Below are positions 26,380 to 36,398 of a DNA stretch of 64,000 nt, piece by piece (the first letter of the stretch is position 1; each line of letters begins with the position of its first letter). The stretch is from Glandiceps talaboti (Eukaryota > Hemichordata > Enteropneusta > Spengelidae), in assembly GCF_964340395.1 (NCBI RefSeq), contig NC_135563.1, forward strand, positions 1,719,501 to 1,783,500, given 5' to 3'. The notes below the pieces were generated by a model, which saw only the letters and a program-made list of their open reading frames with translations, was not told the DNA's origin and did not search any database. The translations under genes and the position numbers were made by a program.

Positions 26380-26436
26380 AGAAGAAGAAGAAGAAGAAGA
26401 AGAAGAAGAAGAAGAAGAAGAAGAAGAAGAAGAAGA
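26380..26436. repeat. (GAA)n microsatellite
   Basis: About 19 GAA triplets; the poly-Lys frame here is an artefact. Confidence 0.95.
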
Positions 26437-26880
26437 ACGTGAGATCTATGCTCCAACGGTCTATTGAAGCTTCACATTATTACATTTGTGGTTGGCCATA
26501 AGATCGCACTTGGAGACAATCATGCTGGAGAATTCGCCTACATAACTTAATATGATCTCTTCACTATTTCAAAATTGGTGTTATGAGGGTTTCAAATTCG
26601 TTTATTATTTGCCGTGGAAACGGGTGTACATATCCCGGGTATTAGGGATCACGAGAGCCGAGTGAAGTCGAGGATGGCAAGCTTTCATGTGCTGAGAATA
26701 GGCAGCGGCCATTTGAACAACATTTTTGACAACTAACTTTCAAAAAATCATCATGTAGAGCTTAATTTCTTGCATAAATCATGAAAATACAAGACTACCC
26801 TTACGGAAGGCATTCAGTTTAAATCTGGTAATTTGTTGTTCCTTTGTTGGTAATCGGGGTGGGTTTGGTTACCATCTCAG

Positions 26881-26888
26881 TGACGTCA
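26881..26888 (+). promoter_or_regulatory. Palindromic CRE-like site TGACGTCA
   Basis: A perfect CREB/ATF consensus lies about 260 bp upstream of the TATA box. Further TGACGT cores occur near 26901 and 26999. Clustering before one promoter is suggestive but unproven. Confidence 0.35.
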
Positions 26889-27014
26889 TTGTAAAATATT
26901 GTGACGTAGTAACCTTTCCGATTACCCTACCATACTATGTCAACGTCCTCCACAGAAACAATCGTAAACAAGTAATGGGCTGGGCACACTGAAGTTACTG
27001 ACGTCGTGTGCTAA

Positions 27015-27023
27015 TTCTAGGAA
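27015..27023 (+). promoter_or_regulatory. STAT/GAS-like site TTCTAGGAA
   Basis: The sequence matches TTCNNNGAA, the general STAT dimer site, 122 bp upstream of the TATA box. A single 9-mer is expected by chance every few kilobases, so this is weak. Confidence 0.2.
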
Positions 27024-27144
27024 GGAGCGATCCGTGTTGTAACCCTGAACATTAAACCATTGAAATTAGACTTTCCAATGATAGTCTGTAGTACTTCCTT
27101 TTTATTGGCTAAACCGGTCATGATAATTGACATGATTCTCAGTC

Positions 27145-27152
27145 TATATAAG
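27145..27152 (+). promoter_or_regulatory. TATA box of the cytokine-like gene
   Basis: TATATAAG lies 74 bp upstream of the first ATG (27226), leaving room for a start near 27172-27182 and a 45-55 nt leader. Its placement supports 27226-29530 as a real transcription unit. Confidence 0.6.
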
Positions 27153-27225
27153 ATGTGATAGAAAGCAGCTTATTTAGTTGAGCAGAGTCGTATCATTGAC
27201 GAGGTGTTGAATTAATTAATCAGAG

Positions 27226-27495
27226 ATGGCAGTCTCAAGGCAGTTTCCCTTTTCAAACAAACATGTTCGCTCGCCTGTACCATTGACAGCGATGGACCTC
27301 TTTCCAACCAAATCTCTCTCAATAGCTGTGATGTGTTTGACAGCGCTGGCTACCGTCGTCCAGGCAGCGCCTACCGCCAGCTTGTCAACCGATGCTTTGT
27401 CAACGGCATCCGTCACAGTGTCGGATACCTATTGGCAGTTATTTACATCTATCGCACAGTTACAGTCACGGGTAAAAGATGTTTATCAAAACTTT
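27226..27495 (+). CDS. Cytokine-like gene exon 1 (signal peptide and helix A)
   Basis: The exon is 90 codons, from ATG at 27226 to QNF before GTAAGT, phase 0. The internal ATG at 27292 gives the better secretory start because 22 polar residues otherwise precede the hydrophobic core. Confidence 0.8.
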
Positions 27496-28070
27496 GTAAG
27501 TGAATTATATTTCTCGTATCTGTTATGCTACGTGATTACACTCACTGAGACCAATTCAGGTTGACTTTTTACTATATTTTCATTTATTTACTTCAGTTTG
27601 TCCAATTTACAACCATGTTTTCACCTGATCGTAGACGCTCGTCATTCAATAAATGTAGTCTTTTTTTTCCTCCAGAAAAAAGTCCGCTTTGATCATGATG
27701 GCATTGATATCAGCGATCACGATATGTACTCATTCACGATAGAGGGTCTGCCAACTCCTATCTCCCGCTATTCATCAAGGTTTATGGAGGTAAGACATAG
27801 TATAGTAATTGTAACCGTTTACTTGGGGAATGCAAAGTTTTGGTTCTATACATTCCCCTATGTATTGTTCTTTGTCCGTGTGTGTGTGGGGGGGGGGGTG
27901 GATGTGTGTGTGGTGGCAAAACAATAGTATACAGTCGCTCACGTGTAACATTAACTGTAATAGCACGTCACGTGACTATACATAGTTACATACACACATA
28001 AACACACATACATACATACATACATACATACATACATACATACATACACACATAAACACACATACATACA

Positions 28071-28104
<34 letters not shown>

Positions 28105-28331
28105 CATGCATACATACATACACACACATACATACATACATACATACATACATACATACATACATACATACTTACATACATACATACATACATACATATA
28201 TACATACATACACACACATACACACACGCATGCATGCATACATACATGCATGCATGCATGCACGCACGCACGCACGCAGACAGACAGACAGACACACACA
28301 CACACATACATACATACATACATACATACAT

Positions 28332-28366
<35 letters not shown>

Positions 28367-29530
28367 TACACACACACACACACATGTATCATATACTATG
28401 TATGTATGTATATGTACAACCGCAGACAAGTGGTACTTAAGTACGGTTGTACATACATATATACTTTGTCCCCTCCTTGTCCGTATACGTTGTAATTGTC
28501 TGTGGTACAACATATACGGACAAGGAGGGGACAGAGGGGGGGGTGTTCAATTCCGCGTAATGTCTTGTTCAACAAAACCCAATTTGACACATCATAATCT
28601 TTGCATTTTCATCGATATTTCATTCAGATTATTAACAAAGCAGTTTATCATTCCATTTACCTGCCAGGAACAACATCTGCTGATTCTCCACAGAAACAAC
28701 CTAAAAACGTTCCAGACATTCCTCAATGTATTTACTGAAGAAATGGCTCGTGAAACGGAAAATCTACACTATCAGTTCCACGATGAATTCCAATCACTAG
28801 TACGGCAACTCGGTGAGGATATTAACATGATTGAATTATTGGTAAGTACAAAATGAAATATTTCTTTGCATTAAAAGTGCTTGCAATCAATAAGTACGAT
28901 TTACCAAACAGAAAAGATTGGCCACAGCTGATGGCAAGGAATTATCAAGTCAGTCATTTCTGTTATAAAAGGCAACGCAAGTACTGTTAAGTCTGTGTAC
29001 TGTGTAACTCTTTATTTATTATAACTGCATTCAATGTCTTCTAAGACAACTTCCGTAATTCAAGTATTTTGTTTACACGTACTTAAGCTTTTTATGCTGG
29101 GTGTCCTTCTCAAGATTACGATTAAGAACAGCAAAAAAATGTTGACAACTCTCTGTCCACAGAACACGCATTATTTGACAGCGCCCTCTTCGACTGAGAA
29201 CGGGCATACTAGTATATACAAACAAATATGTCAATTTCAAACATCTTTAGCCCAATTCGTAGTCTGAGTGGCAATTTCTAGTCAAACAAATGTTTTCGAT
29301 GAATCAAGTGAAGTGGAATGTGTTTCTGAATATGATAGTGGTTTCATCAACAGATTCGACTGATATCATCCGAATTGAACACTTTGCAAGATGTCGATGT
29401 GGACACTACAAACAGTGCTTCGTTACGTGATGATCTTCGTTACGCCAAGGTTCTACATGAACTTTACCAGTACTTACCCGGTGCTAGAATGGACTTCGAA
29501 CATCTAGCACGCAATAACCGGAAACACTAA
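27226..29530 (+). CDS. Candidate class I helical cytokine (CNTF/LIF/IL-6-like), secreted
   Basis: Four exons (27226-27495, 27676-27789, 28668-28841, 29354-29530) with GTAAGT/GTAAGA donors join in frame to 244 codons plus TAA. A second ATG at 27292 (Met23) directly precedes a good signal peptide (hydrophobic stretch IAVMCLTALATVV, cleavage near VQA|APT), so the product may be 222 aa with about 197 mature. Seen: all introns are phase 0. Predicted amphipathic helices lie at TYWQLFTSIAQLQSRVKDVY (A), EQHLLILHRNNLKTFQTFL onward (B), FHDEFQSLVRQLGEDINMI (C) and LRYAKVLHELYQYLPGARMD (D), with a long AB loop in exon 2. Known: phase-0 introns and an up-up-down-down four-helix bundle typify class I cytokines. 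From memory, helices C and D align with CNTF (FH..., KVL.EL...R..D). The mature chain has no cysteine. Such a ligand would act extracellularly on gp130-like receptors and JAK-STAT. Fold and family are inference; the gene model is well supported. Confidence 0.72.
27676..27789 (+). CDS. Cytokine-like gene exon 2 (AB loop)
   Basis: The exon is 38 codons, KKVRFDHDG to SSRFME, with an acceptor after T-rich sequence (TCCAG), a GTAAGA donor and phase 0 at both ends. It is rich in Asp and Pro (EGLPTPIS), as expected for the long crossover loop of long-chain helical cytokines. Confidence 0.8.
27978..28384. repeat. ACAT / GCAT / GACA / AC compound microsatellite
   Basis: It fills the third intron half of the cytokine-like gene between exons 2 and 3. 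Frames on both strands are repeat translations. Confidence 0.95.
28408..28532. repeat. Two adjacent inverted repeats
   Basis: First: GTACAACCG ... CGGTTGTAC (about 28413-28453). Second: CCCCTCCTTGTCCGTATACG ... its near-perfect complement (about 28469-28531), 13-nt loop. They lie in the intron before exon 3 of the cytokine-like gene. Confidence 0.8.
28668..28841 (+). CDS. Cytokine-like gene exon 3 (helices B and C)
   Basis: The exon is 58 codons from EQHLLILHR to NMIELL, acceptor TGCCAG, donor GTAAGT, phase 0. Nearly the whole exon is helix-forming with heptad-like hydrophobic spacing. Confidence 0.82.
28842..29353 (+). other. Third intron of the cytokine-like gene
   Basis: The intron is 512 bp, GTAAGT to CAACAG, with no recognisable element. 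Confidence 0.6.
29354..29530 (+). CDS. Cytokine-like gene exon 4 (helix D)
   Basis: The acceptor is CAACAG, followed by 58 codons and TAA. It contains LRYAKVLHELYQYL and the basic C-terminus RNNRKH, the segment most like helix D of CNTF. Confidence 0.82.
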   Translation: MRLISSELNTLQDVDVDTTNSASLRDDLRYAKVLHELYQYLPGARMDFEHLARNNRKH

Positions 29531-29821
29531 CAAAACGGACAGAATTGTCAACCTATGTACACTTGTTGTTATATCTTTGAATCATTTGAAACCTGTATTT
29601 GTATAATGTTATTTGTCATAAAGACACATGTTATTGTGAATATGAATTGCCTTAAGCCCAATCTCCATTTTGTGCCCGGCATGAAATATGCGGGCCTACA
29701 GCTTTTTGAAGTGTTTTGCTGGTGTGTTTTATCATCGCTTCTCATACTGTAAGTGCTAAACTATAAACATCTATGATATTAGTCACTTAAAGATATACGT
29801 GTAAGTAGGCCGAAAGAGAGA

Positions 29822-29827
29822 AATAAA
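29822..29827 (+). terminator. Polyadenylation signal AATAAA after the cytokine-like gene
   Basis: This canonical hexamer 292 bp after the TAA would give a 3' UTR of about 0.3 kb. I saw no ATTTA instability motif in that stretch. Confidence 0.45.
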
Positions 29828-29863
29828 ACATACCATGTCATTGACGTTACCGTTGTGGTTTGG

Positions 29864-29864
<1 letters not shown>

Positions 29865-29912
<48 letters not shown>

Positions 29913-29984
29913 GGTGGTGGTGGTGGTGGTGGTGGTGGTGGTGGTGGTGGTGGTGGTGGTGGCGGCGGTGATGATGATGATGAT
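29865..29984. repeat. (GAT)n(GGT)n(GAT)n microsatellite
   Basis: Trinucleotide run giving poly-Asp/Gly and poly-Met/Val frames. A related GAT/GGT block lies at about 30210-30290. Confidence 0.95.
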
Positions 29985-30209
29985 CACCGTTTTTCGATCA
30001 GAACTCTCTTTCAGGAAAATAATTAGAATGTATAATTGTAATTCTGAAATCTTTCAACATCTTCAGGCGGGACATTTCCATTGCACCGTTGAGTATCCCA
30101 TACTTTCACTTATGTGCCATCGCCATGCTACCCTTGTATGCATTTGCTTTAGTTATTAATTGTAACATGGTTTAAACATGATTAAACGTTCCCTTAAAAG
30201 ATAATAAAT

Positions 30210-30290
30210 AGTGATGATGATGGTGGTGGCGATGATGGTGGCGATGATGATGGTGGTGGTGGTGGTGGTGGTGGTGGTGGTGGTGGTGGT
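30210..30290. repeat. (GAT/GGC)n(GGT)n microsatellite
   Basis: Second trinucleotide tract of similar composition 250 bp downstream of the first. Confidence 0.93.
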
Positions 30291-30763
30291 ATGAAATCCG
30301 TCAATGTCAGGTGCGGATCTGTCATAATGTTTTCCAATATATTTATGACCGGGCAAATTACATGCCAGAAACAAAGTATCGAAGATAAATTTGCAAGACT
30401 TGTATACTGGTGATTTTCCGGTTCAAAAATTCAATGGATAAAAAATGTTGGTTCAATTTTATGGTTGGTCGCACTATCATTTGGTTTTACATCAGTTTGA
30501 ATTTGAATAATGTCACTTCCGTTGTTTTGTATTCAGTCATGGGCAGTGCAATCAATAACCAGTTGTCAATATGTTTATGCAAATAGTCTCGTGTGATTGT
30601 ACTGGTGGAAGTTCAATAACACTTTTGACATAAATGAGCTCTGAAATCGAGCACGTGTTCATTCGATACAAACCCTCACGACGCAGGTACAATCATTAAT
30701 CTCTGTCATCTTCACCTGGTGCAATTCAGGTTGATGGGGGGGGGCATAAAATACGTTCACGTT

Positions 30764-31200
30764 TAGGGAGCCTTCAGTGATTACAAGGGGGAGGGCCGGG
30801 GAAGTCAAGCGCAGGCTGTTGCGTAAAATATGACACTCCCCGATTCCGTCGTGCTAAAAAGTGACCCTCCCTCAAGTGAGTATGTCACTCCCCCTGTTAA
30901 AATATTCAAAAACATGGTTTAAATGCTGTCGGACATGCAAAAGGTCACTAGTCCAAGAATCAATGGTTTAAGCCAATTAATCCCACCTCTGCCAACAAAT
31001 GGGTTGTCAGCAGTGATTTGATGATATGGTCTGATATTATGATACCTAAACCTAACCATAAGCCATAATCTAAGGCAACCTTGGGCTGTTCATTACCATG
31101 GTTACAAGGATACTATAGTAAAAGTGAAACAAATTTTGAGTACCTCTTTTACATAGCAAATAGAATTGCAACGTACAGTCAACGATCAAGCTATAGTAAA
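30764..31200. mobile_element. Non-autonomous element, family X, 5' portion
   Basis: It begins TAGGGAGCCTTCAGTGATTAC, the terminal sequence found inverted at 38111-38125 and 42937-42952. It then carries GATTCCGTCGTGCTAAAAAG, GTGACCCTCCCTC and TTCATTACCATGGTTACAAGG, shared with 41942-42952. Its own 3' end was not found. Confidence 0.65.
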
Positions 31201-31557
31201 TTGTCTACTCCTATGTGGTAACGGACCACCCATTCGTTGAGTTGTAACGGTCATGTCAGATTAGTTATACCAGACGTTTGAAATTCGTTGAAATGTAGTT
31301 ATATAAACGGTACTGGCGAGACGGTTCTGTGAATGGTTATGGTCAGGTCCATACGCCGAGTTGTAACAGTCGGGTGAAAACGGTTGTAACAAAAATTCTG
31401 CTCTTGTACCAATTTGCACGTTAACATTATGGGCTTTGGTTGTTATTTTTGTTTCCTGTTGTAATGTTAAAATCTCCTAAAACATGTCGATTGAGGGCCA
31501 TGAACTGGTAGAGTTAGGTACACTAATAAATTCAAAAACATCATAATCTGAGTTTAA
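31201..31557. other. Diverged short repeats, no gene
   Basis: The phrase GAGTTGTAAC-GGTC recurs at about 31240 and 31358 in otherwise unique sequence. Confidence 0.35.
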
Positions 31558-33040
31558 AGTAAAGTCATAGAACAAATTGTCAATATTCTTTATGAACACC
31601 AGTACGCATTTAGGAAAAGCTAGGACATCACAAAACTATCTCTTATCAATCTTATAGACCACATTTTACATCAAATAGATGCAGGCAAAGTTACACTTGG
31701 CATATTTTCCGACTTCTCCAAGGCCTTCGACACTACTAACCATCAAATTATGTTGTCTAAAATAGCACACTATGGTATTATAGGACTTCCATTACAATGG
31801 TTTACTGATTATTTGCATAATAGATCCCAATTTGTCTCTGCTGATGGCAATAAGTCATCAAGTCTTGATATTAAATGTGGTGTACCCCAAGGGTCTGTTC
31901 TGGGACCTACTCTTTCCCTAATTTTTATCAATGACATTTTTCATTCTTTTACTTTTTTTAATTTTAGGTTGCTTGTTTGCAGACGATACCATTCTCTTTC
32001 ATACTTTTGATAGTAACAGTCACAATATAAATTTAAACATGGTTGATGTACATTTTAGTAAAGTTGTAACATGGTGTAATGCAAACAAACTCACTATTAA
32101 CCATCTCAAAATAAATTACATTGTCTTTCGAACAAACAAAAGAAAAGTTGCTCTTTATGGAAGACTACACATCAACAATAAGGAAATTAATGAAGTTGAT
32201 GAAACTTGTTTTGTTGCTGTCACCTTAGACAAAAATCTTAACTGGTCCAAACATGCATACAAAGTGAACTCTATTGTGAGGAAAAAAGTTGGCATTATCT
32301 TTCGACTGAGTCAGTTTATACCACAAAGTACTCTCTTGTTAATTTACAAAACTTTCATACAACCACATATAACTTGTGGCCTTGAGCTCTACATACCGAT
32401 CACATCTGACTTGTATACCCACTTCTCAAAAAATAGCAGCCAGAGCTATAACTTCCAGTGATCGTACAGTAGGCTCCAATCAACTATTTAATCCATTACA
32501 CATTCTAAATATATTTAACCAACATAGACTTCAGATTTGTACTTTTATGTACGACTTACTCAACGGTAATTTGCCACACCATGTCACACAATATTGTTCA
32601 TTTCCCACTCACTCTTATAATACACATCACAAAATTAAAGGCAATATTTCAATTCCAAGGATAAACACTGCAATAGGTAAATTTGCAATGTCATACACAG
32701 GAGCTATACACTGGAACAACCTACCTCTTAATGTTAGGTCCAAATCATCAAGGAATGTTTTTCGTAATTCACTAAAAGATTTTCTTCACCTGATATGAAT
32801 ATACTGCAACTCATGTTGATGTATAATGTACATATTTTCAGAGATATTTAGTTTTCTTTCACTGCCCTCTTTATACTTTGTCATGTATTTATTTATAAAT
32901 TTTATTTACAGTGTCTAAGGAGACAGACTTGATTAGCAAGTAGCTATTTTTCCGTCTCCTTTTACCTACCTCAAAAAAATGTATTATTTATTTTGTCTAC
33001 AAATGCAAAATTTAATAAGTAGGTAATAAAGAAGAAGATA
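31558..33040 (+). mobile_element. 5'-truncated non-LTR retrotransposon (LINE), RT domain and 3' UTR
   Basis: Reverse transcriptase blocks are in order: YEHQYAFRKS, GIFSDFSKAFDTTNHQ, CGVPQGSVLGPTLSLIFIND, LFADDTILF (catalytic FADD), LTINHLKINYIVF, GVTLDKNLNW-like VAVTLDKNLNWSKH, then the C-terminal WNNLPLNVRS...FRNSLKDFL and stop near 32798. There is an in-frame TAG near 31622 and two frameshifts (near 31965 and 32400-32460), so it is dead. Endonuclease is missing. The 3' UTR has a GGAGAC/GTCTCC stem-loop and ends in an A-rich tail. It belongs to the Jockey/CR1/L2 group broadly. Confidence 0.9.
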
Positions 33041-34300
33041 TAAATCCTGTTTGTGGTCTATGTCTATCACGTTGTGTTGACTCCTAGTTATCTATAAATA
33101 TCTTGTAGTATGTGTTGTGTTGTGTTGTGTTGTGTTGTGTCTTTCATTTTTTATAAAAAGAGACATGTGCTACATCAAAGTGATAGGACATTAGTATGGA
33201 TACTATATGAATGATCGAAATCGAGAAATATGAAATTTGAACACATTCAATTTTTATTGAAGACTGTTATAGACCGCGATAACACATTGCTACAGCCGGG
33301 GCTACAGCATAACATACTTAGAATCACAATGGAAGTGTGGGTGATACTTGCATGGATTCATGAAGTTCTTTCATCCAGCAGTAAAATGAAGAAATATTGT
33401 GTACATGTGTTGTCAATACGGTGTTTGTATAACCCTTCGGATAGACTGGATATACAATTTAATCCATTGTACAAAGAACACATGTGGCGTAACAAGACTG
33501 TCTTTGTTACAGGTAGCTGTACATGTAGAGTGTATCTCTATTACGTTGGCTGTACATAGTAATACACGGTGATAAACGTTGATGCGTTCTGGTTTATGAC
33601 CCTCAGAGTATTACAATGTTGTGATATCATAAACATCACTATGGATACTATAATCGTTTGATGGAAGTTTTGATCAACATATCAGTTAGTTTAGCACCTT
33701 TCGCTGTTAGATGACATTAACGTCGTCACCACCACCCCTCCCGTGGGGTCTCACAGTCACCCCTGTGAGAGTTTTACCCCAGGTTGTGGATGAATGTACT
33801 TTGCCAACGCTATCCAACAGCAAGCTATAGTAACGTGATCACCCGTTGATAAAACTCTGACTCATAATTATGTATAATCATTTCATATTTTGTCAGATGA
33901 AAGGTACAACTAGTCTATGGGTAATGCAATGCCAGTCCTGCTATGTTATAGAATACTAATTTTCAACAAGCGTAAAAACCATGAATTGCTATTGTTTGTT
34001 TATACCATCATATTATCTCCAAAATTTTCATTCATCCAAGACGAAGAAAATGCAAGTTATATATCAGAAGACAACACACTTATGTTACGAGCTATGGAGT
34101 ATTTTCTGGCTATTATGCTGAATAAATTACTGCTCCGACGCATGCTTAATAATTGAGAAAAGTAATGGAGACTTTAAAGCTTTTATGTTGCCATACAACC
34201 TATGTCAATGACATACACGTGTTTCGCCGTGATTCAGACCAGAAATTACATGATAAATTCCGTATTTTTTGTTTGAACGTGTATAGCTACGCTTACATAG
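33041..34300. other. No gene recognised
   Basis: It holds a short (TGTGT)n run near 33110-33145 and a 109-codon frame (33230-33559) of unknown origin. That frame has no signal sequence, no recognised motif and an unremarkable start context, so I do not call it. Confidence 0.4.
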
Positions 34301-34301
34301 G

Positions 34302-34378
34302 GTTGTCGGTAGCCGAGATGTTAAACCACTTGCCTCTTACCACTTCTGTCGGGGATCAAACCCATTCGGGGTTTGATT
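34302..34378 (+). mobile_element. tRNA-derived SINE head fragment
   Basis: GTAGCCGAGATGTTAAACC resembles a Leu/Ser-tRNA A box, and GGGGATCAAACCCA a degraded B box, at normal spacing. No acceptor stem pairing or intact anticodon arm, so it is not a functional tRNA gene. Confidence 0.55.
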
Positions 34379-35170
34379 AAATTTACTACACTGTAAGTAA
34401 GGGACGATCGCACAATGCAGCACAAGCTCAATAAAGCGAACATTAAAAAAAAACTTTTTCCCCTGCTCCTATATGATATAAACCAGGGGGTGGATTGTCT
34501 TGTGGAGGAATTGCAGGGGTCACTATTTATAAGTACAACACGAACAAAAAGTCACCGGCCCACCCCCGGCCATAAAAAACTGGTCGTTCCCTTAATGTAA
34601 GTTTCACATGACACATAAAAATGGGCCAGGTAGTGTCTGTAACATTGGTATAGTGACATTACTATTGTAGATACAGTAAAGTCACTGGTATGTTAGAAAA
34701 TGCTAGGTGGTCATACCTAGTGTATAATAGAAACTGGAATTTGATGAGATGTGGTGATTTGTAGTGTCAATAACATGCAGTGTCAAAAATAGAAAGCATA
34801 CAATGGGTATTAACCTAGTGGAACAATTTAGATGAACTTCTTTTAAATTTATAAACTATCTATACCATTACGGAACATTCAACTTTTGCACAAAGTGCAA
34901 TATATGTGAAGCATATTGACCAGAATGTGAAATACCTAAGTATTCACATGATATTGTCTGTAACTTGTGTGGAAGGTAATACATTGTATATCTATATGTA
35001 CAGTTATGTCGCCCCCCCCCCCTCTCGGCTGTAAAAACTGACCGGTCTCTAATAAGAGTACTAGTGTCGTTCAGTTTGACTCTACCGAACAACGCAGGTT
35101 TCCCTGGCATTGCGGTTTCCTCCTGCACTAACACTGAACCCTCCTTCTGTTATTGGGCAATGCCTGTTAG
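34379..35170. other. No feature recognised
   Basis: Mostly unique AT-rich DNA with a poly-C run near 35011. Confidence 0.4.
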
Positions 35171-35175
35171 ATGGT

Positions 35176-35198
35176 AAATAAATAAATGAATAAATGAA

Positions 35199-35229
<31 letters not shown>

Positions 35230-35340
35230 ATAGGTGGATGGATGGATGGATGGAAGGATGGATATATGGATGGAAGGATGGATGGATGGAAGGATGGAGG
35301 GATGGATGGATGGATGGAAGGATGGATGTATGGATGGATC
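35176..35340. repeat. (AAAT)n(GGAT)n microsatellite
   Basis: AAAT/AATG tetramers then GGAT/GGAA tetramers. The minus-strand frame rich in HPSI is an artefact. Confidence 0.93.
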
Positions 35341-35490
35341 GTATGAACATTTTACCGTGATGCCCAATTGAAACGTCACGCTGCGGAGAAATTTGGACTG
35401 TCAGCCATCTTTGATATGTCAAATTATGATTGTATTTAGTATAGTTGGACAAATTTAATGGGAATTGTGAATTCGTGACAGGCACATTTC

Positions 35491-36398
35491 AGCAAACCGA
35501 GTGCTATTCGAAGACGGGACACAACTTGCATATTGATAAATCAGCAAATATAGTGTATTGTTAGCAATTCTGTAATATGTCGACCGCACCATAGTGTCTA
35601 GTGGTCTGAGATTCACCTCATTACATCTCAGACTACTATAGTGTCTAGTGGTCTGAGATCCACCTCATTATATCTCTGACTACAATATTGTCTAGTGGTC
35701 TGATATCCACCTCATTATATCTCAGACTACCATAGTGTCTAGTGGTCTGATATCCACCTCATTATATCTCTGACTACCATAGTGTCTAGTGGTCTGAGAT
35801 CCACCTCATTATATCCCAGACTACCATAGTGTCTAGTGGTCTGAGATTCACCTCATTATGTCTCTGACTACTATAGTGTCTAGTGGTCTGATATCCACCT
35901 CATTATATCTCAGACTTCCATAGTGTCTAGTGGTCTGAGATCCACCTCATTACATCTCAGACTACCATAGTGTCTAGTGGTCTGAGGTCCACCTCATTAT
36001 ATCTCAGACTACTATAGTGACTAGTGGTCTGACATCCACCTCATTATATCTCAGACTACTATAGTGTCTAGTGGTCTGAGATCCACCTCATTATATCTCA
36101 GACTACCATAGTGTCTAGTGGTCTGAGATCCACCTCATCATATCTCAGACTACCATAGTGTCTAGTGGTCTGAGATTCACCTCATTGTATCTCTGACTAC
36201 CATAGTGTCTAGTGGTCTGAGATTCACCTCATTATATCTCAGACTACCATAGTGTCTAGTGGTCTGAGATCCACCTCATTACATCTCAGACCTACCCCAG
36301 CAAACCGAGTACTATTCGAAGACGGGACACAACTTGCATATTGATAAATCAGCAAATATAGTGTATTGTTAGAAATTCTGTAATATGTCGACCGCACC
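35491..36398. repeat. 0.81-kb tandem duplication including array flank
   Basis: Unique sequence at 35491-35590 (AGCAAACCGAG, GACGGGACACAACTTGC, AATATGTCGACCGCACC) reappears at 36299-36398 with few changes, offset 808 bp. Flank and adjoining array block were duplicated together. Confidence 0.85.

Larger units (their letters stand above)
26440..27144. promoter_or_regulatory. Upstream region of the cytokine-like gene
   Basis: Unique sequence without ORFs. It holds several TGACGT motifs (26881, near 26901, near 26999) and one STAT-like site, then the TATA box. Confidence 0.35.

Noticed and set aside
29835-30159. Poly-Asp/poly-Gly and poly-Met/poly-Val frames
   Set aside because: GAT/GGT trinucleotide microsatellite downstream of the cytokine-like gene's AATAAA.
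33230-33559. 109-codon + strand frame
   Set aside because: No recognisable domain, no splice or promoter context, and chance length for AT-rich DNA of this size.
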